Shown one piece after another: positions 27,528 to 37,936 of a stretch of DNA of 64,000 nt. The translations under genes and the position numbers were made by a program. The stretch lies in NCBI GenBank assembly GCA_020637815.1, contig JACKJS010000001.1, forward strand, positions 744,001 to 808,000. The letters run 5' to 3'. Under the pieces are notes generated by a model that made no database searches, was not told the origin of the DNA, and saw only the letters and a program-made list of their open reading frames with translations. Every line of letters starts with the position of its first letter. Position 1 is the stretch's first letter. The DNA is from Hyphomicrobiaceae bacterium. GTDB taxonomy: Bacteria > Pseudomonadota > Alphaproteobacteria > Rhizobiales > Methyloligellaceae.

Positions 27528-28275
27528 GGGCCGAATTTCCCCTTGTTCGAGCGTAGCATAAGGCCAGGACCGGGACAGAAAAACGGCGAGGCGCCGGGAA
27601 GTTGTGCGTTTTTTGGCGCGCGCGGCCACCCTGCGGCAACCTGACCCTTTCGGATTATTAGAGAATTGATTTTACTACATTTTTCCGTATAGCAGTGGAT
27701 TGCGGGGATAAGCCGAACGCGCCTGATGCCACGCGGACCCGTTGGTGTAGCCTTGAACTTGCGAGTTGGCCGGTTGTGGAAGGGGCCAGCGGAGAAATCC
27801 GAAGGTTCCGGGAAGCGAGCGGCGGGCTCGTAAGGGCAAGGCAAGCCCGAGGTCGTCCAAGCCGTGGGCGGCTGAAGGCGGCGGGAAAGGTAGACGCGAA
27901 ATTCTACGGTCTGGCGGTGTCGCCGCAGTACCGTGAGGTGGAACCGGCAGGGTGTTTCGCGCCACTGATCCTACCGCCGACCGGCTTCTAGCTTGGCCAA
28001 AGCGGGAGCCACGTCGTAGCAACGCGACGGTAAATAAGGGCCGTGGTCAGGTCGCGGCTGTAGCTCGTGGGAAACCATCGAGCCGACGCTGTGGCCGAGG
28101 GGCCGAAAGGTCCCGCGGCGCCGACCAAACGTCCCGAACGGGCGCGCGGATCGACATCGCAACAGGGGGGCGGGGCCGACAAAGCTCCGCCTTTCCTTGT
28201 TTTTGACGCCCGCCTTTTTGACGCCCGCTTTCGCCTCTTCTGCTCGCGACGCCCGGCCGATAAGATCGCGCCGTC
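27528..28275. other. 750-bp stretch without a confident gene
   Basis: Between two outward-facing genes. An AT-rich patch (27645-27700), unusual for this GC-rich window, probably holds the promoter of the gene at 26541-27527. On the minus strand a frame ending at 27675 finishes with gene-like residues (SQVQGYTNGSAWHQARSAYP), and another frame ends at 27971 (PYLPSRCYDVAPALAKLEAG); neither has a credible start. Frameshifted gene remnants are possible. No tRNA or known ncRNA was recognised. Confidence 0.4.
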
Positions 28276-28725
28276 ATGCGTTCGCCGTTCTCGAAGCCCA
28301 TCCGCTTTCTCGCCCGCACGGCTTGTGCCATCGCTTTGCTCTGCTGCGCCAGCGCTTGCGGCACGGTGAGTTCGCTTGGCGGCGGGGGCGACGGCGATGG
28401 CGCCTCGACTGGCCTTGCCTCCTTCACGCGGGGCTCGGGCGATACTCTGGACCGGCCGACGCGCGTGGCCTGGACGTCGGCGCGGGCCTCGCGCTGCGGG
28501 TTCGTGTTCGACCCGGCGCGCCTTCGGGCGAGCTATCTCGCCTACGAGCAGTCCTATGGGCAAAGCCCGAAGCAGATGCGGAAGATTCAGGAAGCCTACG
28601 ACTATTCGCTGGAATCCGTGGCCGTGGCTGCGAACAAGGACCCGAACTACTGCACGCGCCAGCGGGTCGACGAGATTAGAGCCGATTTGAACCGCTACCT
28701 CGCCGGCGACTTCAGGGTGCCGTAG
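28276..28725 (+). CDS. Small putative lipoprotein of unknown function
   Basis: 149 residues. A basic N-terminus and hydrophobic core (ARTACAIALLCCASAC) are followed by a Gly/Asp-rich linker (SLGGGGDGDG). Cysteines at the end of the core (ASAC) could be the lipobox Cys, but the residue three places before is Ala rather than Leu, so lipidation is uncertain. The C-terminal ~75 residues (RASYLAYEQSYGQSPKQMRK) form a helical domain not assigned to a family, with Cys residues at CGF and YCTRQ that could pair. Confidence 0.6.
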   Translation: MRSPFSKPIRFLARTACAIALLCCASACGTVSSLGGGGDGDGASTGLASFTRGSGDTLDRPTRVAWTSARASRCGFVFDPARLRASYLAYEQSYGQSPKQMRKIQEAYDYSLESVAVAANKDPNYCTRQRVDEIRADLNRYLAGDFRVP

Positions 28726-28757
28726 CGGTTTGCACGCGCTACGGATCATAGGCTGCA

Positions 28758-29150
28758 CTAGGGACGCGCCGGAGGTTCCGGCGTGACGCTCATCTCGATT
28801 TGCGACGCCGAGCCGAGACCCGGCAGCGACAAGGGCCAGCCGTAGCCGAGAGCGGCGAGCGCTAGCGCGGCGACGATGCCGACGGACGCAGCCGCAATCT
28901 TGAACGTTCGCCAGGGGACCCAGAACCCGTCCTCCCGCGGTGGCAGCGCAACTTCGGAAATCTCGGCCTCCTCGCCAGCAAGAATGGCCTCGAAGGCGGC
29001 TTCCAGCCTGGCATGGGCGTGCTTCAGTGCCGTGACGCGCGCATCCAGCACATCGTCCTGCTCGAGGACCTTATCGATGGCGCGCGTCTGCTTCCGCGCC
29101 AATTGGCCGTCCACATACGCCACCAAGAGTTCGTCGCTAAGTTCGGTCAT
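28758..29150 (-). CDS. Transmembrane anti-sigma factor
   Basis: 130 residues. The N-terminal helical part (MTELSDELLVAYVDGQL) resembles anti-sigma domains but has no HxxxCxxC zinc motif. One transmembrane helix lies at about 82-102, followed by a short periplasmic tail. Its ATG overlaps the sigma-factor stop by 4 bp, so the two are translationally coupled and should form a signalling pair. The stimulus is unknown. Confidence 0.8.
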   Translation of the reverse strand: MTELSDELLVAYVDGQLARKQTRAIDKVLEQDDVLDARVTALKHAHARLEAAFEAILAGEEAEISEVALPPREDGFWVPWRTFKIAAASVGIVAALALAALGYGWPLSLPGLGSASQIEMSVTPEPPARP

Positions 29151-29734
29151 GGTGAAGCTCTGTGCCCCTCGGGATAAAGGGTTTCGACAATCGAGGCGGC
29201 CTGTGCCGCCGGGCGCTCACTCAGCCGGTCCGTGAGCGCTGCACTCATTCGCACAAGACGCGCGGCAATGGTTTCCGGGGGGACGTCGAGGATACGCGCG
29301 GCGTCCTCGTGTTCGAAGCCATCGCCGTAGACAAGAAGAAGGGTCAGCCGCTGTTGCGGCGGCAGCCCGACCAGAAACGCGATCACGGGCTCGTCGCGAT
29401 ACCCGTCGTCCTCTAGAAGAAAGAGCTCTCCGAAATGCGCATCGTCGACTTTCGCTTGCGCCATCGGGTCGGCATGACCGCTGAGCTCGTGCCGCCACTG
29501 CCGGTAAACTTCGGTGAAGGCCCACACATCAAGCGCGGTTCCGCGTTGATAGAGGTGCTGCTCCGCCATCATGTATTGCAGCGCGCGACTCAGGAGTCCG
29601 CGCCCCTCCTCGCGTCCGCCCGCGAGCACATCGGCAAAGCGTTTGAGCCTCGGCAACATCGCAACGAGGCCCGGTCTAACGGAATCGTGGAAGTCGTTTG
29701 CCTGCACGCTGTGCTCCCCGCCGCTTGGGTTCAT
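29147..29734 (-). CDS. ECF-type RNA polymerase sigma factor
   Basis: About 195 residues. Region 2-like helices (about 20-90) and a region 4 helix-turn-helix (PVIAFLVGLPPQQRLTLLLV followed by EDAARILDVPPETIAARLVR, about 125-170) fit a group IV sigma factor. The ATG at 29734 is preferred; a TTG nine codons upstream (29761) is an alternative. It is coupled to the anti-sigma gene downstream and divergent from a methyltransferase gene. No PhyR or NepR gene is nearby, so it is not clearly the general-stress sigma EcfG. Confidence 0.82.
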   Translation of the reverse strand: MNPSGGEHSVQANDFHDSVRPGLVAMLPRLKRFADVLAGGREEGRGLLSRALQYMMAEQHLYQRGTALDVWAFTEVYRQWRHELSGHADPMAQAKVDDAHFGELFLLEDDGYRDEPVIAFLVGLPPQQRLTLLLVYGDGFEHEDAARILDVPPETIAARLVRMSAALTDRLSERPAAQAASIVETLYPEGHRASP

Positions 29735-29882
29735 GCTGGCCACTCGCCGGAGTATCTCCAACGAATCAAGAGGATACCATATTCCTTTGGCAGCTTGGAC
29801 CGCCCCCGTTAACCTACGCTCTCAAAAAGCGCTTGCCTCGCACATGGCACTGCCCAATCCTTGCTCAGGAGGGGAGCTACCG

Positions 29883-30902
29883 ATGAGGGTCTTGCCGCAC
29901 GGCTCACAACCTGCGGAGTCCAAGCTTGCCAGGTCGCAGCATCAACGCGTTGCGGCGGCAGCGGGCGAGGCGTCGCCTGTCGCTCCGCGCACGGCGGCCA
30001 GCGCGATCGCCGCAGGAAAAAGCACGATGCGCGGTCGGCTTGCAGAACGCATGGCAGAAATTGCGAACAAGGCTGCGGAGACCGCCCGGCCGGCCAAGGC
30101 TCCGAAAGGGCCGGCTCAGCAGGCGTCCCTTCCTGCGGCTGCACCGGCCGCCGCGCTACAGCATGCCCCCCGTCCGGCGCCTCAACCAAAAACGCCGAAG
30201 CCGAGCGTCAAGGATCGCCTGCAGCCGGACTCGCTCAAGAAGGAATATCAGACCCTTCTGCATAAGCTGCACGAGCGCGTTTTCGATGCGCCCCGGGAGC
30301 AGCTATTCTTCGTTCCGACGAAAGAGCCGGTCGCTCTGTCGTCTCTGACGATTGCCAGTCCCAACCGCGCGCACGGACACGACTACCGCCCTGTTCCCTG
30401 CCAGATCTTCGACTGGGCCCTCGCGCAGATCGGGGAAGATCTTTCCGAGTTCACGTTCATCGACTACGGCGCGGGCAAAGGGCGCGCGCTTCTGCTCGCC
30501 GCGGAGCATCCGTTTTCCGTCGTGGCAGGCGTCGAATTCGCCGCGGAGCTGCACGACAATGCGCAGATGAACATCGCGCAATACCCGCGCTCCAAGATGC
30601 GTTGCCGCAACGTGGAATGCTTCCTGGAAGACGCGGTGCAAGTGGGGCCGCCGGAAGGCGCATCCGTCCACTTCTTCTTCAATCCGTTCTCGCGCGAGGT
30701 CTTCGCCGAGGTGCTGAACAATATCGTGATGGCCTACAGGATAAAGCCGCGCCGGCTCTATCTGATTGCGGTCGACCCCATTGCAACGGACCTGATCGAC
30801 GCCAGCGGCGTCTTCGCCCGCGTCGAGCCGTCCCAATACGACGCGCTCAAGCTGAAGCTGCTCAGCCCCTACGAGGTCGCGGTCTACCGCTCGCTGGCAT
30901 AA
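29883..30902 (+). CDS. Class I SAM-dependent methyltransferase with disordered N-terminus
   Basis: 339 residues. The first ~110 are Ala/Pro/Lys-rich and probably disordered. The C-terminal Rossmann-type domain (about 125-335) holds motif I FIDYGAGKGRALLLAAEHPF (about 192-211), then a GVEFAAEL acidic loop and HFFFNPFS. ATG 29883 has a strong GGAGGGGAG ribosome site. The substrate is not identifiable; the family includes protein and small-molecule methyltransferases. It diverges from the sigma/anti-sigma operon. Confidence 0.78.
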   Translation: MRVLPHGSQPAESKLARSQHQRVAAAAGEASPVAPRTAASAIAAGKSTMRGRLAERMAEIANKAAETARPAKAPKGPAQQASLPAAAPAAALQHAPRPAPQPKTPKPSVKDRLQPDSLKKEYQTLLHKLHERVFDAPREQLFFVPTKEPVALSSLTIASPNRAHGHDYRPVPCQIFDWALAQIGEDLSEFTFIDYGAGKGRALLLAAEHPFSVVAGVEFAAELHDNAQMNIAQYPRSKMRCRNVECFLEDAVQVGPPEGASVHFFFNPFSREVFAEVLNNIVMAYRIKPRRLYLIAVDPIATDLIDASGVFARVEPSQYDALKLKLLSPYEVAVYRSLA

Positions 30903-30935
30903 GGACGCCGCGCGCGTTCCGGCACCGGGAACACT

Positions 30936-31970
<1,035 letters not shown>

Positions 31971-32291
31971 TCAGAACTGCTTTTCTGGGATCCGGACCCG
32001 GAGCCCGTCGAGCTCGCTGGTCACTTTGATTTGGCAGGACAGCCGGCTCTCGGGACGAACGTCGAACGCAAAGTCGAGCATGTCCTCCTCCATCGCTTCG
32101 GGTTCGCCCGTCGCTTGGCGCCAGTCGTCTTCCACATAGACATGGCATGTGGCGCAGGAACAGGCGCCGCCGCATTCGGCCGCGATCCCGCGCACGGAAT
32201 TCTTCACGGCCGCTTCCATAACGGTCATGCCGGGTTCGGCTTCGACCGTATTCTCGGTTCCATCGGGTTGAATAAAGGTGATCCTGGCCAT
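31971..32291 (-). CDS. Adrenodoxin-type 2Fe-2S ferredoxin
   Basis: A 106-residue small electron carrier. Cluster ligands Cys40, Cys46 and Cys49 lie in [14 protein letters not shown], and Cys86 in RLSCQIKV; Cys44 is extra. The arrangement is that of ISC-type and adrenodoxin-type ferredoxins. ATG 32291 is chosen by family alignment; the frame is open 28 codons upstream. It forms an operon with the reductase. Physiological acceptors (P450, Fe-S assembly, other oxygenases) are not in the window. Confidence 0.93.
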   Translation of the reverse strand: MARITFIQPDGTENTVEAEPGMTVMEAAVKNSVRGIAAECGGACSCATCHVYVEDDWRQATGEPEAMEEDMLDFAFDVRPESRLSCQIKVTSELDGLRVRIPEKQF

Positions 32292-32461
32292 GACACTGGC
32301 AGCTTGAAGCAATCTCTGAATTTCGGGAGCCGGGCTACTGGCCTCAGCCATCATCGCGCCCGGCGGAGTGCACAAGTCGGGAGGTCCCGTCCGCAGCCCG
32401 AGCTCTATAGGGCAATTGAGCGCCGGACACCAGTGCCATGCGACATCAAAGCGTAGAACGC

Positions 32462-32863
32462 TCAGGCCCCGCGCGCCGCGAAAACGCTCCGGATATAGGC
32501 GTCGGCCTCCTTGAGCGAAGCATCGAGCTCGTCGACATATGCCGCCCTCTCCCCCGCGGGGCTATCGAACTGCAACGCCTCGGCACGTTCAGCCGCCCGG
32601 GCCATGCGCCAGGCCCCGACCGACCGCGCCGAGCCTTTCAGCGAATGCGCGATGTCGCTCCACTCTTTATCGGAACTTGCGGTTCGCAGTCGCTCCAATT
32701 GGGTCACGGATTGGTCGCAGAACAACTCTAGCACCTCACGCTCAAGCGCTTGGTCGCCAAGTGTGTAGCGCGCCAGATGGGCCATATCCACGGGCTCGGC
32801 CGCCGGCTTGCCGTCGTCGTTCAGGCCTGCAGGAGAGGCCCCCTTCTCACCCTCGCCAGACAT
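32462..32863 (-). CDS. Hpt-domain phosphotransfer protein
   Basis: A 133-residue histidine phosphotransfer protein. The phospho-acceptor His73 lies in [19 protein letters not shown], typical of Hpt four-helix bundles. A disordered N-terminus (about 1-25) precedes it. It is not ChpT, which is a dimeric histidine-kinase-like fold. It could shuttle phosphate from an unknown hybrid kinase to a response regulator; no cognate gene is adjacent. Confidence 0.85.
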   Translation of the reverse strand: MSGEGEKGASPAGLNDDGKPAAEPVDMAHLARYTLGDQALEREVLELFCDQSVTQLERLRTASSDKEWSDIAHSLKGSARSVGAWRMARAAERAEALQFDSPAGERAAYVDELDASLKEADAYIRSVFAARGA

Positions 32864-33315
32864 GGCGTTCCTCCATTGTAGTTTTCCATATAAAGTGCGG
32901 ACTTGGCTGAGAAAAGCTGGGCCGGTCTGTGACCGTGCCCGGTTGCGGTTCAGATGGGCTCAAAATCGTGACTTTGGCGCAACATTGCGCTTTATCGGCA
33001 ACAGCGGTTTGATCCGTGCCGTGAGGAATGCCGCTGCGGCGGCCATCGGCGACAGACTTGTCTACCTCGATTTTTCTTTTTGTTTCAAGTGTTTATGCGG
33101 CGTTAACCCAAGTAACCGATTCAGCTTTGTATATTGCTAAGAATTCGTTAACGATGTTGGCATGAGGGGGAAAAAGCGTTGGGGACCTTCCGGTTAAAGT
33201 AGACCGGATGAGAGGCGGTCCTTTCTCGGCGCGATGTGCCGCGAGTAGCGGACTTTGGCTCAAACGGCATACAATTCTCCTGCTCTAGAGTATCAAGTGG
33301 TGCGAGGAACGCGTT
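32864..33315. other. Upstream region of the giant coiled-coil gene
   Basis: About 450 bp without a credible gene. It is AT-richer than the surroundings near 33060-33160. GTTAACC (33102-33108) and GTTAAC (33147-33152) match CtrA half-sites, but no full TTAA-N7-TTAA site is formed. No intrinsic terminator is visible. Confidence 0.4.
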
Positions 33316-36300
33316 ATGGCGCAAGAACAAGCGAAGTCGGCCCCCGAGAAGGAAACGTCCGACGATAAGGACACCGACAAGGACACGACCAAGGGCTCCC
33401 TCGAGGCGATGATGCGGGGCACGTCCGAAGACGAGGTCGACGACACGCCCACGCTGCCCCGGCGTTCCACCCTCGCAGACCGGCTCAAGGCCGAGCAGCA
33501 CAAGCGCGACGAGCCACACAGCGAGGCGCCTCAGCAACGCGAGGAGCCCAAGGTTCAGACCAAGCCGCAGCCAAAACCTCAAGGCAAGATGCTGCCGCTG
33601 AAGCCGCCGCAAGACGAAACCAGCTCCGCCGAGGCGCCGGAAACCACCAGCGCGGCGCCTTCGCCCAAGCACCTCACCCGCACGCGCCGCCCGGCGGGTC
33701 CGCCCCCGCAGCGCCGTCTGTCGGCTCCGGCCAATGACGATATTCCGTCCATCGGCGGCTTGATTTTCGCTCTGCAGCAGCGGCCCGCACGGACTCCGTT
33801 CCTGATCGCCCTCGCCGCCTCCGTCGCATGGTTCCTCATCGGCGGATTCTTTGCTTTTGGCGTGATCTCCGATGCGAGCAGCACGGCGAGCGCAATTCTT
33901 TCCTCGACCGCGGCCATTCTCGTGCCGATCGTCGTGTTTTGGTTCCTCGCGCTCCTCGTTTGGCGCGCCCAAGAGTTGCGGCTCATGGCCTCTGCCATGA
34001 CGGAAGTCGCCGTACGCCTCGCCGAACCGGACAAGCTTGCCGAGCAATCCGTAGCCTCGGTCGGCCAGACCATCCGCCGCCAAGTCGCGGCGATGAACGA
34101 CGCCATCTCACGCGCCATTGGCCGGGCTTCCGAGCTCGAAGCCATGGTGCACAACGAGGTCGCCGCGCTTGAGCGCTCCTATGGCGAGAACGAACTGCGT
34201 GTCCGGAATTTGATCAACGAGCTGGCAACGGAGCGCGAGGCGCTCACCAACAACAGCCAGCGTGTGAGCGAGGCCTTGAAAGGCGTCGGCACACAGATCT
34301 CGCGCGACATCGCCAATGCCAGCGGATCGATCGATCAGAAGCTGTCGGAGCGCGGGACGCAGCTCACCGAACTCCTCGTCTCCCGCTCCAACGAAGCCGC
34401 CGAGCAGGTCCAGCTCGCGCAGACGAAGATTTCCGAGCAGATTCCCAGCCTCATCGAGCGCATGACGAAAGAACAGGGCCGTCTGACGAAAATCATCGAC
34501 GCCGCCACCAAGAACCTGTCGTCGCTCGAAACCACCGTGTCGGAGAAGACGACCCTTCTGGACAACACCATGAAGGATCGTACGGAGGCGCTGCAGACAT
34601 CGCTCTCCGAACGCATCAAGGGACTCGAGTCCACGGTGGCGCAAGGCGCCATTATTCTCGACAAGACCCTCACGGAACGCACCGACGCGCTCACGAATGT
34701 CGTTGCCCAAAGCGCGGTTACGCTGGACAAGACTTTGGGCGAACACACCGACGCGTTCACGAACCTGGCCGCCGAAAGCGCTGTCGCCCTCGGCAATACG
34801 TTCACCGATAAGACCAACGAGCTCACGAACCTTGTCGCCCAGGGCGCTGTCGCGCTCGAAACGACGCTTGCCGAAAAGACGAACGCGCTGGGCTCCGTTA
34901 TGGCCGACAGCAATGCCACCTTGTCCAAGACTCTGACGGACAATACGCAGGCCCTCACCAACGTGGCGGCCGAAAGCGCCGTGACCCTCGACAGGCTGCT
35001 GACGGAGAAGACGCAGTCCCTCACCAGCATGGCCGCCGAGAGTGCCGTCACACTCGACAAGTTGCTGACGGAGAAGACGGACACGCTCAACACGGTTATC
35101 GCAGATAGCGCCGTGACGCTGGATCGGGCCCTGGAGGAGCGCACAAGTGCCTTCACCAATGTCGTCGCCGAAAGCGCGGTCATTCTGGAAAGCACCCTCC
35201 AGGACAAGACCAGCGCGCTGACCAACGTCGTCGCCGAAAGCGCCGTGACCTTGGAGAAGACTCTTTCTGACCGGACGGAAGCTCTGCACGCGACAGTCGC
35301 GGCGGGCACTGCCAAGCTTGGCAATACGATCGCAGAGCGGACGCAGGCACTGACCGGCATCGTGGCGCAAGGAGCGGTCAACTTCGATCGCACTCTGGCG
35401 GAGCGCACCAACGCCCTGGCTTCGGCCGTCGAAACTCAGACGTCCATCGTCGACAAGAACCTTGCCGACCGCACTGCGCAATTCACGTCTGCGGTCAATC
35501 AAGGAGCGATTGCCCTCGACAAGACTCTCGCCGAGCGCTCCGACACATTCATGAAGATGATTGCCGGCCAAGCCGACAACCTGACGCTGACTTTGCTCGA
35601 CAAGGCGAAGGGCCTCGAGACGTCGATCAAAGAGGAGACGCAATCCTTCGACAAGGTCATGAACGAGCGCGCTCAGTACGTGATCAACGCCCTCGCCGAA
35701 CGTCTGAAGGTCATCGAAACCGCGTTCGGTCAGAACACGGCGGAGACGGACAAGATGCTGGCCGAACATACGCGCGCGGTTGGCCAAACGTTTGCCGCGC
35801 AGACGATGCAGCTCAACGAGGTTCTCGCCAACAACTCGCAAATGATGCAGCAGACGGCCGAACAGGTCGGAGCGCAGTCGACCGAGGCTGTGAATATCCT
35901 GACCAATCAGACCGGCACGCTGCGCGACGTCTCGCGCGGCCTGCTCGATCAGATCCACGGCCTGACGCAGCGCTTCGAGAGCCAAGGCCAGGCCATTCTC
36001 ACGGCCGCCAAGGCGCTCGACTCTTCGAACGCCAAGATCGACTCGATCCTGGAAGGCCGCCACCAGGCCATCATTTCTCTGCTCCAAACGGTGAACACCA
36101 AGGCGCAGGAGCTCGATGGCATGATGCGCAATTACTCGGGTCTGATGGAAAACGCCCTCACCCAAGCAGAGGCGCGCGCCAAGCAGATCACGGCCTCTCT
36201 TGGCCGGGATACCTCCGGACAGGTTCAGCAGACGCTCGCGCAGATCGACAAGTTGCGTCAGGAAGCACAGGCTCACACGGCCCGTGCCGTCAACGACCTC

Positions 36301-37797
36301 AAGGGCAATTTCGAGACGGTCGTTACTCAGGTCGGCCGGCAACTGGAGCAGGTCCGCGGTCAGTTCGACAACACTTCGCGTTCGATGCGCGAGCAGGTTC
36401 AGAAGGCGACCGTCGATTTCGACGTGCTTCGTCAGGATATGCAGAAGCGCCTCGACACCATGCCTCAGCAGGCGGCGAACGCGACGACCGCCATGCGCAA
36501 GGTCCTCAACGATCAACTTCGCGAAATCGAGGCGATGACGCCAAACCTCACGCAGGCTGCCTCGACAGCCGCCACGCGCGCGGCGTCTCAAGCCGCAACG
36601 GAAGCGGCAACCCATGCGGCGACCCAAGCGGCGCAGCACGCCGCTGCACGGGCCGCGACAGAGGCAGCAACCCACGCGGCCTCTCAGGCCGCCACGGAAG
36701 CCGCGACCAGAGCGGCGACCCAAGCAGCGCAACAGGCCGCTGCACGGGCCGCGACCGAAGCGGCAACCCAAGCTGCACATCTCGCAGCGACGGAAGCGGC
36801 AACCCAAGCAGCACAGCGGGCGGCGACGGAAGCGGCAACGCAGGCGGCGAGCCTCGCCGCGACGGAGGCGGCGACCAAGGCGGCACAGCGGGCCGCGACC
36901 GAAGCGGCAACGCAGGCGGCAAGTCTCGCCGCAACCGAAGCAGCTAACCAGGCGGCGCGGCGGGCCGCGACGGAAGCGGCAAGTCTCGCCGCAACCGAAG
37001 CGGCAACCCAAGCAGCGCAGCAAGCCGCCACTCGGGCTGCGACAGAAGCGGCGACGCAGGCGATCTCTCAGGCCACGTTGCAGGTGTCCAAACTGGCGGC
37101 GTCCGCATTCACGCCGGCGCCTTCGCCGGTCCCACTGGGCGGTGGCGCGCCGGTCAGCGCACCTCAGGCACCGGCGGAGCCATTTAGCGACTACTCTTTC
37201 GCCCCCAGCCCAGAGTCGTATCAGCCACAGCCGGCGCCGCAATCCTTCTCGCGTCCCGCCGAGGAGCCGCGTCAGACCGAGGATTACGGCCTACCGCCGA
37301 TGCCGCGCTTCGATGCCCATGGCCGCCAGGTCTCGGGCCCGCAGGAAGCAACGGATCTGGATCAGGCCGGTGCCAGCCTACCTCCGCAATTCGCCGCGAA
37401 CGCCGGACGCCCCAGCTGGACCGCTCCGGAACCCGAGCGGCGGAGCGCCCCAGCTTCGACCGGCTCCGGTCAACTGCGGATCGACGAGCTCGCGCGCTCG
37501 ATCGATATCCGGACCGCGACCGAGGTTTGGTATCGCATGCGGGCCGGCGAGCGTGGCGTGCTCGGACGCCATATCTACACTTACGAAGGTCAGGCCACGT
37601 TCGATGAGATCTCCGCCCGCTATGACCGCGACGCGGAATTCCGGAACACGGTCGACCGCTACGTGGCGGACTTCGAGCGGCTATTGGCCGAGGCCGAGCA
37701 GTCCGATCCCGCCGGCAACCTGCTGCAGAACTACCTGACGTCCGAAACCGGGCGTGTCTATCTCCTGCTGGCCCATGCGAGCGGCCGCCTGAGGTAA
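33316..37797 (+). CDS. Giant coiled-coil membrane protein, Growth Pole Ring (GPR)-like
   Basis: 1493 residues. A disordered charged N-terminus (1-150) leads to two transmembrane helices (about 160-180 and 197-217), then a very long helical region. At least fifteen 22-residue repeats (34.60-35.59 kb, about residues 430-760; type TLTERTDALTNVVAQSAV) have the 22-mer phase of apolipoproteins. An Ala-rich region (about 1079-1250) repeats AATEAATQAAHL every 12 residues. A conserved C-terminal domain (about 1387-1493, ATEVWYRMRAGERGVLGRHI) ends the protein. This matches the layout of Agrobacterium GPR, a large apolipoprotein-like ring at the growth pole; homology is inferred. GAGGA lies 7 bp before the ATG, and a strong terminator follows. 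Confidence 0.8.
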   Translation: MAQEQAKSAPEKETSDDKDTDKDTTKGSLEAMMRGTSEDEVDDTPTLPRRSTLADRLKAEQHKRDEPHSEAPQQREEPKVQTKPQPKPQGKMLPLKPPQDETSSAEAPETTSAAPSPKHLTRTRRPAGPPPQRRLSAPANDDIPSIGGLIFALQQRPARTPFLIALAASVAWFLIGGFFAFGVISDASSTASAILSSTAAILVPIVVFWFLALLVWRAQELRLMASAMTEVAVRLAEPDKLAEQSVASVGQTIRRQVAAMNDAISRAIGRASELEAMVHNEVAALERSYGENELRVRNLINELATEREALTNNSQRVSEALKGVGTQISRDIANASGSIDQKLSERGTQLTELLVSRSNEAAEQVQLAQTKISEQIPSLIERMTKEQGRLTKIIDAATKNLSSLETTVSEKTTLLDNTMKDRTEALQTSLSERIKGLESTVAQGAIILDKTLTERTDALTNVVAQSAVTLDKTLGEHTDAFTNLAAESAVALGNTFTDKTNELTNLVAQGAVALETTLAEKTNALGSVMADSNATLSKTLTDNTQALTNVAAESAVTLDRLLTEKTQSLTSMAAESAVTLDKLLTEKTDTLNTVIADSAVTLDRALEERTSAFTNVVAESAVILESTLQDKTSALTNVVAESAVTLEKTLSDRTEALHATVAAGTAKLGNTIAERTQALTGIVAQGAVNFDRTLAERTNALASAVETQTSIVDKNLADRTAQFTSAVNQGAIALDKTLAERSDTFMKMIAGQADNLTLTLLDKAKGLETSIKEETQSFDKVMNERAQYVINALAERLKVIETAFGQNTAETDKMLAEHTRAVGQTFAAQTMQLNEVLANNSQMMQQTAEQVGAQSTEAVNILTNQTGTLRDVSRGLLDQIHGLTQRFESQGQAILTAAKALDSSNAKIDSILEGRHQAIISLLQTVNTKAQELDGMMRNYSGLMENALTQAEARAKQITASLGRDTSGQVQQTLAQIDKLRQEAQAHTARAVNDLKGNFETVVTQVGRQLEQVRGQFDNTSRSMREQVQKATVDFDVLRQDMQKRLDTMPQQAANATTAMRKVLNDQLREIEAMTPNLTQAASTAATRAASQAATEAATHAATQAAQHAAARAATEAATHAASQAATEAATRAATQAAQQAAARAATEAATQAAHLAATEAATQAAQRAATEAATQAASLAATEAATKAAQRAATEAATQAASLAATEAANQAARRAATEAASLAATEAATQAAQQAATRAATEAATQAISQATLQVSKLAASAFTPAPSPVPLGGGAPVSAPQAPAEPFSDYSFAPSPESYQPQPAPQSFSRPAEEPRQTEDYGLPPMPRFDAHGRQVSGPQEATDLDQAGASLPPQFAANAGRPSWTAPEPERRSAPASTGSGQLRIDELARSIDIRTATEVWYRMRAGERGVLGRHIYTYEGQATFDEISARYDRDAEFRNTVDRYVADFERLLAEAEQSDPAGNLLQNYLTSETGRVYLLLAHASGRLR

Positions 37798-37850
37798 CAA
37801 CCGCTTGGCTGCAAGGACTACTTAGCGAACAGAGCCGGTCTGGCTCTCCC

Positions 37851-37896
37851 AAAAGAAAGCCCCCTCCTCCACATCGGAGCGAGGGGGCTTTCTTTA
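37851..37896. terminator. Bidirectional intrinsic terminator between the GPR-like gene and mlaD
   Basis: A perfect 15-bp stem (37852-37866 with 37881-37895, core GCCCCCTC/GAGGGGGC) is extended by CTCC/GGAG and flanked by A and T tracts on both sides. It can end transcripts from both convergent genes. Confidence 0.92.
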
Positions 37897-37936
37897 TGGT
37901 CGTGTGAGTCGCCGCCGCTCCGGACGAGCGCCCGCC

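Noticed and set aside
32462..32863. ChpT, the phosphotransferase between CckA and CtrA
   Set aside because: The protein is a short Hpt four-helix type with His73; ChpT has a dimeric kinase-like fold of about 220 residues.
33102..33152. CtrA binding site upstream of the GPR-like gene
   Set aside because: Only half-sites (GTTAACC, GTTAAC) occur; they do not form TTAA-N7-TTAA.
34108..37242. A 1044-residue open frame on the minus strand, opposite the GPR-like gene
   Set aside because: It is antisense to a highly repetitive GC-rich gene; the Ala-rich and 22-mer repeats leave the opposite frame open. It has no domain, no ribosome site and Arg/Leu-rich composition.
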